Positions 1 through 5,311 of a stretch of 7,002 bases of DNA are shown one piece after another. The notes under the pieces were generated by a model. That model did not search any database and was not told where the DNA came from. It saw only the letters and a program-made list of their open reading frames with translations. Origin of the DNA: Candidatus Hodarchaeota archaeon (GTDB lineage: Archaea > Asgardarchaeota > Heimdallarchaeia > Hodarchaeales > YT1-057); assembly GCA_016839955.1 (NCBI GenBank), contig JAEOTI010000439.1, positions 1 to 7,002 on the forward strand. Reading direction: 5' to 3'. Made by a program: the position numbers and the translations under genes. Every line of letters begins with the position of its first letter. The first letter of the stretch is position 1.

Positions 1-398
1 GAGGCGTCTGTTTCTAAAGTGAAAGTAATTTTTTTAGTCCAAGAAAACACAAGATTAGAGTTATCAAAGAAACTGGCAATTTTAACAATAAACATACATG
101 TTAATTCATTGATCTCCTTAAATGAATCCCTTAATCTGTCAATGATATGAAAATCTTCTAACAATTGTTTTTGATGAGATTTGTTTCTACTTGCTTTAGA
201 TTTCGTTTTTACAATAATTTCATAACTTAGGTAAAGAAAACTAGGTATTAACAGAACAATACCATACGCAGCGGTGCCTGTGTGATATACGAAATACATG
301 GTTTCAAAAACAATACCGTAAAGACCAGTAATAATACATATTGTTAAAATAAGACTTCTAGTAAAGCTATCACTTCTTTGGTCTTCGTTTATTATCAT
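1..398 (-). CDS. Two-helix membrane protein of unknown function, 3' part cut by window edge
   Basis: An open minus-strand frame starts at ATG 398-396 and stays open for 132 codons to the window edge, so the C-terminus is missing. Residues about 15-38 and 42-63 are two hydrophobic stretches, read as two transmembrane helices separated by a very short His/Thr/Gly-containing turn. After them comes a Lys/Arg-rich segment (about 64-76, positive-inside side) and then a soluble helical part with alternating acidic and basic residues. It begins 8 bases after the stop of the preceding gene, with only a weak AGG seven bases before the ATG that overlaps that stop, so it is probably co-transcribed and translationally coupled. 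I do not recognise the family. The topology (short N-terminus, 2-TM hairpin, cytoplasmic helices) resembles small membrane effectors or sensors in conflict systems, but this is topology only, not homology. Confidence 0.65.
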   Translation of the reverse strand, partial: MIINEDQRSDSFTRSLILTICIITGLYGIVFETMYFVYHTGTAAYGIVLLIPSFLYLSYEIIVKTKSKASRNKSHQKQLLEDFHIIDRLRDSFKEINELTCMFIVKIASFFDNSNLVFSWTKKITFTLETDA

Positions 399-406
399 TC
401 TGAAAC

Positions 407-1780
407 CTAACCGTTTAATAAAAACCAAGTACAGTTTATCTGATCCGTGTTTAAACCAATTTGCCTAAGTTCTTCGTTTGATAGCCAAGTACGAGATAAT
501 AGTTCATCCCACTGAGGTTTTTCAATATTGAAATTTTTTTGAGACATCAATGAATTGACATAATATGGAAAATTCCATGGATTTTTTGGTTGAGGTGTTT
601 TATGATTGGTCTGCGGTGTAAAAATTGATGAAAGATAATTTTCCTTCCCTTTTCTCCGAAAAGCAATAATAGAAGCTGTTGCGGGGAGAGATAATGAGTC
701 TAGAAGTGGCTTTGCATGATTATGTAACATTAACAATTGTTCCGGTATTAATTGTGTTCGATTAAACTCATAAAAATATAATGGCCCACTTTTACTTTCC
801 AAGTAACCTAAAAACCTATCAGATTCTGTGTGGAGCTTCCAAAAATCCGCATTAGTTTCTAAAGAATATTCATAAACTGCTTTTAGATAATTTGGAACAG
901 TATTTACCTCGTTAAATGAATTTGAGGGGAAGATCGCTTCAATCAGAGCTTTGTCTGACCTTAACGAAAGAAAAGTATCAAGTAGGTCTTTAAAATTATC
1001 AAATCGTTTCTGAATAGCATCAGAAATAAAAGAAACCATATTTGATTCTGAATGTCTAATTCTTCTGCCAAATTTTGATAAATAATGTTCTACGCATGCT
1101 TGGCTGAACCCAGATATAACAGCATTATGAAGGGGTATTTCACTCCAAATTTTTGATCTTTTTTGTGCAAAAGGAATGAGTTGTTTCAAAAATTTCGCAT
1201 AAGAGGTTGTTTCAAAATGAGAAGGTTGATGAAATGAATGATTTTCCATAGAACTAAAGCGTAAAACCAACGCAGTTAAATCTCGATAATACTGATATGT
1301 CCAATTATTAGTTTCAACAGGAGATAAGCTAATGGCTCTTGTTAAGAGTAAACTTAACGTTGTATCCATCCGTAATAGCTGAGTACATTTTGAAGAGACA
1401 TTCTGTAAAGTATTCTCTCCTAAAAAAAAAGTTGAAATCATTTTAATAAATTGAGACTCACAATGGACTTTTTCTTCCTCTGTTGTTAATTTCTTAGAAA
1501 AAAAAACATACCCTCTATTTTGATTTGATAGGAACGGATGAGAGTAATGAAATAATTTCCCATTGCTACTCATTTCTCGAATTGCGATCTCCTCTGTTGT
1601 TGAAATTATACCTAAAGGCGCCCCTGTGAGTCGTGTGTTTTCAGAACGGAGAAGAACGGGGAATAGCAAATTACTATAATAGATTATGTAATTAGGAGGT
1701 TTAAAATCGTTATAACAATCTTTAGTCCAACTTTTAGCTTTTTCAAAGGACCTTGAAATATTTACCGGGATTTCAGACAT
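407..1780 (-). CDS. Unrecognised 457-aa protein, third member of the VWA operon
   Basis: This is a long intact frame in the same operon as the VWA gene. I chose the ATG at 1780 because it has GAGG nine bases upstream and overlaps the VWA stop by 8 bases (ATG...TGA), a usual coupling arrangement. The frame also has an ATG at 1795, five codons earlier, but no ribosome site is visible there. I do not recognise a family. The protein appears soluble, rich in aromatic residues, Ser, Leu and Asn, and mostly helical. A hydrophobic patch at about 30-45 contains Pro and Tyr and is more likely buried core than a membrane helix. A Trp/Glu/Leu-rich helical segment lies near the C-terminus (about 424-441). 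There is no nucleotide-binding, protease or nuclease motif that I can see. It does not show the conserved SpoVR features expected if this were a simple prkA-yhbH-spoVR locus. By position it is likely the partner, adaptor or substrate-recognition protein of the VWA/ATPase pair (inference). Confidence 0.85.
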   Translation of the reverse strand: MSEIPVNISRSFEKAKSWTKDCYNDFKPPNYIIYYSNLLFPVLLRSENTRLTGAPLGIISTTEEIAIREMSSNGKLFHYSHPFLSNQNRGYVFFSKKLTTEEEKVHCESQFIKMISTFFLGENTLQNVSSKCTQLLRMDTTLSLLLTRAISLSPVETNNWTYQYYRDLTALVLRFSSMENHSFHQPSHFETTSYAKFLKQLIPFAQKRSKIWSEIPLHNAVISGFSQACVEHYLSKFGRRIRHSESNMVSFISDAIQKRFDNFKDLLDTFLSLRSDKALIEAIFPSNSFNEVNTVPNYLKAVYEYSLETNADFWKLHTESDRFLGYLESKSGPLYFYEFNRTQLIPEQLLMLHNHAKPLLDSLSLPATASIIAFRRKGKENYLSSIFTPQTNHKTPQPKNPWNFPYYVNSLMSQKNFNIEKPQWDELLSRTWLSNEELRQIGLNTDQINCTWFLLNG

Positions 1781-3170
1781 TTCTCTGAACCTCATAGGCT
1801 ATTTTTTTACCGAGAGTACCAAGGTCCTGCGAATGGACGAAAAGAGGTAATGTAATCCCTCTAAGATAGGCTTTTACATATTTATCAAAGAATAGGAATT
1901 CTGTCTCTGTACCAATTTGAATGTAAGTAATCCCCCAAGGTGGTTTAGTGTTGTATTTAAGATTCCATAGAATTGCACTTACCTCTCTCCAAGAAGGATC
2001 TTGTAGAAATCGGGATAAGGTTGGTGGGGCTGGAAATTTTGCAGCTCTTTTAGAACTTACATTAGGTTTTCCATCTGTTACGATTACTAGATGTAATTCT
2101 CGATCATCAATACTACTCCTCTTTTTCCATTCAATAGCATCAAGACAAGTGTCCGCAATCGGTGTGTATCCTTGAGCCTTAGCGTTTAAAAGAAAATCTT
2201 CAACATCTGCTCTTGTTTTCAGATGATAGTTATTCTTTAAGGAAGGAGTTGGATCAGTAGTAATCGGAAAAACAATGGTTTCAAATTTATTTCGGCGGGA
2301 TAAAAGGTTTTGTTGGTGAAAATAATAAAATAAGCCTAAAACAGAAAGTAAAGCACCATCAAGTTTCGATAAATCTGTGCTTGGAAGATTATCACGCATT
2401 GAAGTGCTGAAATCAGTAAGTAAAAGAATTAAGGAATTTTCTTCCTTTGTACGAACTTGAATATCCTCTTCTGTAATTTTTTTTGGGGGGATTCTATTTT
2501 CTCTCAATATCGCTGTTTGATAGGTTTTTAGGAAATGGATTCTACCATGTTTTTTTGGTTCATATCCCTCACTAGGAAAAAATTTTCCTAACTCCTTAGC
2601 AATATTTTGACTTAAAGATGCTCCAAGAAGTGGGATGACTTCATTGTACGCGAGGAAGTTTTTTCCTTCACTAGTTTTGCTTTTAATTTTACTTAAAATG
2701 TTAAATTTTTCGAATGGGCTAGCTTTAGTCTCACCCTTTGTTGAATTATCCTTATTAAAGTGCTTTAGATGACTTTTTTCACGTTGAACTGATTCTTCCA
2801 ATGTTGAAATTATCTTATCAATAGATTCTTCATCTGTTATTTGACCACTTTGGATCTTTTGGAGTATTTCAGTGCTTGCTTCATCAATTATTTCTCTAAA
2901 TCGCATTTCTTCTTCAATCGCTCCTTCCCCAATACCTTCCAGATCTCCGTATTCTAATCTCGCCTTCAAAGCATCTAATGCAAATTGATTTTCCTCTGAG
3001 ATTTCCAGGAACGTTTCAATTTGCCCCTGTTTGCGATCTTGTGGGTTTCTCCATTGCTTCAATAGATTTCCAGCTTCGAAAAATGTCAACGGAGGAGTTT
3101 TTTCAACCCATTCATGAAAAATCTCGCTTCGAGGATCTTGTGGTAACCAACGGAGCTGTTCAGGCACCAT
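1773..3170 (-). CDS. VWA domain protein (ChlD/CoxE-like), partner of an AAA+ ATPase
   Basis: This 465-residue protein starts at ATG 3170, with a strong AAGGAGG four bases upstream. The N-terminal 200 residues are mostly helical and acidic (about 52-135), followed by a Lys/Ser-rich linker (about 138-170). Residues 209-223 contain a GRIHF...KT motif resembling the Gly-Arg-Ile/Arg-Thr segment that precedes VWA domains in the CoxE/ChlD-like group. The VWA domain spans about 246-465. Its metal-ion-dependent adhesion site looks complete: D253, S255 and S257 (DFSTS), T336 in GYTP, and D366 in VTDGKPN. VWA proteins of this kind bind a MoxR/ChlI-type ATPase and couple ATP hydrolysis to remodelling of a client; the ATPase here is probably the divergent gene at 5311. 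It is first in its operon and overlaps the next gene by 8 bases. A C6A8 run in the coding strand (2477-2490) lies directly before the VWA domain. Exact subfamily is uncertain. Confidence 0.9.
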   Translation of the reverse strand: MVPEQLRWLPQDPRSEIFHEWVEKTPPLTFFEAGNLLKQWRNPQDRKQGQIETFLEISEENQFALDALKARLEYGDLEGIGEGAIEEEMRFREIIDEASTEILQKIQSGQITDEESIDKIISTLEESVQREKSHLKHFNKDNSTKGETKASPFEKFNILSKIKSKTSEGKNFLAYNEVIPLLGASLSQNIAKELGKFFPSEGYEPKKHGRIHFLKTYQTAILRENRIPPKKITEEDIQVRTKEENSLILLLTDFSTSMRDNLPSTDLSKLDGALLSVLGLFYYFHQQNLLSRRNKFETIVFPITTDPTPSLKNNYHLKTRADVEDFLLNAKAQGYTPIADTCLDAIEWKKRSSIDDRELHLVIVTDGKPNVSSKRAAKFPAPPTLSRFLQDPSWREVSAILWNLKYNTKPPWGITYIQIGTETEFLFFDKYVKAYLRGITLPLFVHSQDLGTLGKKIAYEVQRNV

Positions 3171-3174
3171 TCAT

Positions 3175-3181
3175 CCTCCTT
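3175..3181 (-). promoter_or_regulatory. Strong ribosome binding site of the VWA gene
   Basis: The minus strand reads AAGGAGG, a full match to the core Bacillota Shine-Dalgarno sequence, four bases before the ATG at 3170. It fixes the start codon and suggests efficient translation of the first gene of the operon. An out-of-frame ATG at 3174-3172 just after it can be ignored. Confidence 0.85.
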
Positions 3182-3190
3182 CTCTCCCAA

Positions 3191-3246
3191 ATTATAATTA
3201 TAAAAGCGAGCAATTCTTAATAATCTTCACAAGATAGTGTTTTCAA
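3191..3246 (-). promoter_or_regulatory. Candidate promoter of the VWA operon
   Basis: On the minus strand there is TTGAAA (3246-3241), an 18-base spacer and TATTAA (3222-3217), which would give a leader of about 40 bases. Closer to the gene are two adjacent perfect TATAAT boxes (3202-3197 and 3196-3191), but neither has a good -35 box at the right distance, and the nearer one would leave almost no leader. The area clearly has promoter-like AT composition. Which box is used cannot be settled by eye. Confidence 0.35.
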
Positions 3247-3248
3247 CA

Positions 3249-3278
3249 TTGTCAAAAAATGTATAAGAATGATATAAA
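3249..3278 (+). promoter_or_regulatory. Candidate rightward promoter
   Basis: TTGTCA (3249-3254) and TATAAA (3273-3278) are separated by 18 bases on the plus strand, a reasonable sigma-A-type match. It lies back-to-back with the leftward promoter region of the VWA operon. Before the tnpB element inserted, it would have stood a few hundred bases from the ATPase start and may have driven it; now tnpB lies in between. This is a sequence match only. Confidence 0.3.
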
Positions 3279-3299
3279 TCTATATAAATTTCCATTAAT

Positions 3300-3399
3300 C
3301 TTTTTTAAAAGCAGTTCCATCACAATAAGTCGTGAATTATTAGGTAAGCCTTAAACACGACGAAGATCAGACTCCTATCGTCTATTTCTTTTAAAAAAG
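3300..3399. repeat. 12-bp inverted repeat enclosing two overlapping hairpins
   Basis: CTTTTTTAAAAG at 3300-3311 recurs as its exact reverse complement, CTTTTAAAAAAG, at 3388-3399. Between them GTCGTG (3329-3334) pairs with CACGAC (3356-3361), with an inner AGG/CCT pair around a TAAG loop. GACGA (3359-3363) pairs with TCGTC (3378-3382); the two stems overlap and so exclude each other. The outer repeat is low-complexity and could be chance. The alternative stems could be a switch-like leader structure or the remnant of a small element. Confidence 0.4.
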
Positions 3400-3467
3400 T
3401 TTTTATCTTATCATTTAGAGCAGGATTGGGGTGCTTGGCAAAATAGAGTGAATGAGCGAATAGTCAA

Positions 3468-3496
3468 CGTTGGGTAATTCGGTTATTTTCCCAACG
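3468..3496 (+). repeat. Bulged hairpin at the left end of the tnpB element
   Basis: CGTTGGG (3468-3474) pairs with CCCAACG (3490-3496). Inside, TAA (3475-3477) pairs with TTA (3483-3485) around a TTCGG loop, leaving four unpaired T residues on the 3' side. Imperfect subterminal hairpins with unpaired bases are what HUH transposases of the IS200/IS605 group recognise in single-stranded DNA. The true left end should lie a few tens of bases or less to the left. Confidence 0.6.
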
Positions 3497-3538
3497 AGGT
3501 GTCGTGAAGGTTTTTAACAAAAAAAGCAGACAAATATT

Positions 3539-3544
3539 GAGGAG
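3539..3544 (+). promoter_or_regulatory. Ribosome binding site deciding the TTG start of tnpB
   Basis: GAGGAG lies eight bases before the TTG at 3553, with a second AGGAG (3545-3549) three bases before it. The first in-frame ATG is nine codons later (3580) and has no such site, so the TTG start is preferred. Confidence 0.7.
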
Positions 3545-3552
3545 AGGAGTCA

Positions 3553-5184
3553 TTGTTTACGACAGTTAAAATCCCCGTTATGGATGACTATTTGAGCCCC
3601 AAGAAAACCCAGCAAATTCATCGGCTCACGGCGCGAGATACGACTGTCATTCAACGATATTTAAAGATTATTGCCTATGAAGAAGACCAATTGTGGCGAG
3701 TTGGGGGGGAAGGGAAGCGCCTTGACAAGACGAAACTAGACGCTCTAACTTTAACGAGTCAAGCTCAAAAACGGACCCAGCCTGATAGTACCATCCACTA
3801 CACACAATGTCGTCCAATGGTGAAGCATGACCTCAAACAGCAATTTGGTCCCCGTATCACTGTCCGAGAACTCAAAGAATGTCGTGACACTGCGGTGGAG
3901 ATGTGGCATTCCTATCGGGAAAAAACAAATGCTTACGAGCGTCAATACACTAAGATCTTGCATAATCCAAAATATGTGGAACGAGAAGAGGACCTTATCC
4001 AAATCCTTCATTGGTGGGCGACCACGAAAAAACCGGCACCTCCATGTCAGGCCCAGGGCTATATGCCTCGGAAACTTCCACGCCGAGTTAATGTGGGGAC
4101 CACTTGTTTTCTTCATGAACGGTCAACAAAACTAACACAAACTTGGTTAGAACTCTATTTCCCGGAGCGAAAGAAACATCTTTGGCTCCCATTGAACCTT
4201 TCTAGTTATCATCATAACCAATTACAATTAGGTGTTCTTAAAACCGTACAATTAGTCTATGTCAAGAACAAGCGTTGGTATGTGTACTGCACCCTCAAAA
4301 TTCCTCTTCCTCAGAAGAAACCAGAGGATCTTCATTCGAAAAAATCCCGAGCTGTTTTCGCCCATGACCTGGGAATAAAGAAAGCGTCAGTAGTTGTGCT
4401 CCTGACGGAAGCTGGGCTAACTCCGAAGAAACAATTCTGGTTTTTCAAACAGAAGACTAAACAAAAGAAAATTAATCAATTGGATAATCGAATTGCGTCT
4501 ATTCAACGAAAATATGCGACCTATCAAACCCACGGTCGCTCGACGAAGAATTTAACCCGCTTATTGAAACAACTAGCCGAGAAACGGCATCGCTTAGCTG
4601 TCCAGTATGACCATGAGCTGACTAAGCAGATTATCCGTGTTGTTCAACAATTAACTCAGGACTACAGTCTTTATGTCGTTCTTGGACGGTTAAAAGGGAT
4701 TCGGCACACTCGGAGGAAAGGGGATGGGGGCTCCCGTCAGCACCGCCGTGAACTTCATCGGTGGGCCTTTGCGCGAATTACCACGATGTTGGAATACAAA
4801 CTCGCTTGGATAGGCTTTCCTGTGGAAAATTTTCAGGTGGTCGCTGAAGCCTGGACCTCCCGGACATGTTCACAGTGTGGCTCCCGAGTGACCATCCGTC
4901 CGACCCGAGGATTATTTCTTTGTCGAACTTGCGGTCTCCAGTTGAATGCAGACCTCAATGGCGCCAAAAATCTTGGCATTAAGCTCATCAATTCACTTGA
5001 TGGGACTTCTCTCGACCAATGGTTGAAAAAATCCTCTCCTGTAGAGGAAAGAGAAGTGGGCTGGAAGAACTCTTCCTTGACCAGTAGGCCCCAAAGCAGG
5101 GATGAAACCCCCTCACCTGTGGCTCGATCGTTCCCAAGATCGGGGTGTGGAACCTGCAAACCGGAAAAATATGAAGAAAGCTAA
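3553..5184 (+). CDS. tnpB: TnpB-family RNA-guided nuclease homologue with an altered RuvC site
   Basis: This 543-residue protein begins at a TTG with a well-placed GAGGAG. The C-terminal half is TnpB: RuvC-I at HDLGIKKAS (D272), the RuvC-II segment VVLGRLKGIR (375-384), a zinc ribbon with C439, C442, C457 and C460, and RuvC-III at NADLNGAKN (D467). TnpB uses a guide RNA from the end of its own element to cut target DNA. In typical members the RuvC-II segment reads like E-D-L-K, with Glu catalytic; here that place is G378 followed by R379. Either the nuclease is inactive or another acid, for example E400 in RRELHRW, has taken over, as in variants with a rearranged site. At 543 residues it is longer than the roughly 400 of common TnpB. 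About 65 polar residues after the RuvC core (from about 480) probably reflect overlap with the guide-RNA scaffold. No tnpA is present. Confidence 0.93.
   Translation: MFTTVKIPVMDDYLSPKKTQQIHRLTARDTTVIQRYLKIIAYEEDQLWRVGGEGKRLDKTKLDALTLTSQAQKRTQPDSTIHYTQCRPMVKHDLKQQFGPRITVRELKECRDTAVEMWHSYREKTNAYERQYTKILHNPKYVEREEDLIQILHWWATTKKPAPPCQAQGYMPRKLPRRVNVGTTCFLHERSTKLTQTWLELYFPERKKHLWLPLNLSSYHHNQLQLGVLKTVQLVYVKNKRWYVYCTLKIPLPQKKPEDLHSKKSRAVFAHDLGIKKASVVVLLTEAGLTPKKQFWFFKQKTKQKKINQLDNRIASIQRKYATYQTHGRSTKNLTRLLKQLAEKRHRLAVQYDHELTKQIIRVVQQLTQDYSLYVVLGRLKGIRHTRRKGDGGSRQHRRELHRWAFARITTMLEYKLAWIGFPVENFQVVAEAWTSRTCSQCGSRVTIRPTRGLFLCRTCGLQLNADLNGAKNLGIKLINSLDGTSLDQWLKKSSPVEEREVGWKNSSLTSRPQSRDETPSPVARSFPRSGCGTCKPEKYEES
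5030..5165 (+). ncRNA. Candidate omega RNA / reRNA scaffold overlapping the tnpB 3' end
   Basis: In TnpB elements the guide RNA is made from the 3' end of tnpB and the right end of the element, with the guide taken from DNA just beyond that end. Here the last about 150 bases of tnpB encode a low-complexity polar tail and form a strong stem. CCTCACC (5111-5117) pairs with GGTGTGG (5144-5150) with one mismatch, and inside it CGATC (5125-5129) pairs with GATCG (5138-5142) around an 8-base loop. GTTCC in the loop (5130-5134) could also pair with GGAAC (5149-5153) as a pseudoknot. Both the start and the scaffold/guide boundary are estimates. The guide would come from roughly 5160-5200. Confidence 0.45.
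5111..5150 (+). repeat. Imperfect hairpin at the right end of the tnpB element
   Basis: The outer stem 5111-5117/5144-5150 (one mismatch) and inner stem 5125-5129/5138-5142 are separated by an internal loop and a single bulged G. It is the right-hand counterpart of the hairpin at 3468-3496. The loop strand carries TTCCCAA followed closely by CGGGGTGTGG, similar to TTCCCAA-CGAGGTGTCG at the left end (3488-3504). Confidence 0.5.
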
Positions 5185-5245
5185 GCTTTTTAGATTCATA
5201 CATATTTCCGAGTACTGTTTAAAGATTTATGAGTAGGCAAAATCA

Positions 5246-5311
5246 GTGATTATTACTGACTTCACGAATATAATGCAAGATTCTTTAGAAGAAATCGGAG
5301 CTTCAGATTAA
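5246..5311 (+). CDS. Possible 21-aa leader peptide overlapping the ATPase start
   Basis: A short frame from GTG 5246 (or ATG 5273, 12 residues) ends at TAA 5309-5311, sharing one base with the ATPase ATG (TAATG). The peptide ends in an acidic segment (DSLEEIGASD). Such stop-start overlap usually means translational coupling. There is a weak AGG eight bases before the GTG. It may be a leader peptide, or the last codons of a gene otherwise lost when the tnpB element inserted; the frame closes upstream at a TAG (5234-5236). It is too short to judge by coding signal. Confidence 0.25.
   Translation: MIITDFTNIMQDSLEEIGASD
5269..5274 (+). promoter_or_regulatory. Possible -10 box of the ATPase gene
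   Basis: A perfect TATAAT stands 36 bases before the ATPase start codon and would allow a leader of about 30 bases. No good -35 box is present 16-18 bases upstream, so use of this promoter is uncertain. If it is not used, the ATPase depends on transcription from further left, through the tnpB element. Confidence 0.3.

Larger units (their letters stand above)
3171..3552. other. Intergenic region between the VWA gene and tnpB
   Basis: This 382-base stretch has no convincing protein gene. From left to right it holds the VWA ribosome site, AT-rich promoter-like sequence for both directions (3191-3278), and a segment with several inverted repeats (3300-3399). The left end of the tnpB element follows, with its bulged hairpin (3468-3496), and then the tnpB ribosome site. 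Composition changes from very AT-rich to mixed near 3420-3450, which is my best guess for the left boundary of the element. Confidence 0.6.
3440..5180 (+). mobile_element. IS200/IS605-group (IS1341-like) element with tnpB only, approximate ends
   Basis: A single tnpB gene without tnpA is flanked by a bulged hairpin on the left (3468-3496) and a strong imperfect hairpin at the right (5111-5150), the arrangement expected of this group. The element is more G+C-rich than both neighbours. Such elements insert without duplicating the target, so the exact ends cannot be read from the flanks. The coordinates are estimates: left about 3420-3465, right about 5155-5190. Without tnpA it can move only if a transposase is supplied from elsewhere. 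It has landed between two divergent transcription units without breaking either large gene. Confidence 0.7.

Noticed and set aside
407..1780. Unknown protein as a SpoVR homologue
   Set aside because: Length and gene context would fit, but I see none of the strongly conserved SpoVR sequence blocks.
1948..3220. Two plus-strand open frames opposite the VWA gene (1948-2175 and 2978-3220)
   Set aside because: They lie antisense to a gene with clear domain motifs, have no ribosome sites and no recognisable protein features; they are shadows.
3250..3255. Minus-strand TTGACA as the -35 box of the VWA operon
   Set aside because: The perfect hexamer has no -10 at 16-18 bases; the nearest TATCTT is only 13 bases away. 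The TTGAAA/TATTAA pair fits better.
5177..5191. AAAGCT-A-AGCTTTTT as a terminator after tnpB
   Set aside because: The stem is AT-rich, and with a sterically possible loop only about four pairs remain; not a convincing intrinsic terminator.
3751..5203. Alternative frames on both strands inside tnpB (3751-4116, 3827-4135, 4833-5159, 4988-5203)
   Set aside because: tnpB carries conserved catalytic and zinc-ribbon residues in its own frame; the others have low-quality composition and no start signals.
3300..5310. Target-site duplication around the tnpB element
   Set aside because: No matching flanks found, and IS200/IS605-group elements do not make them.
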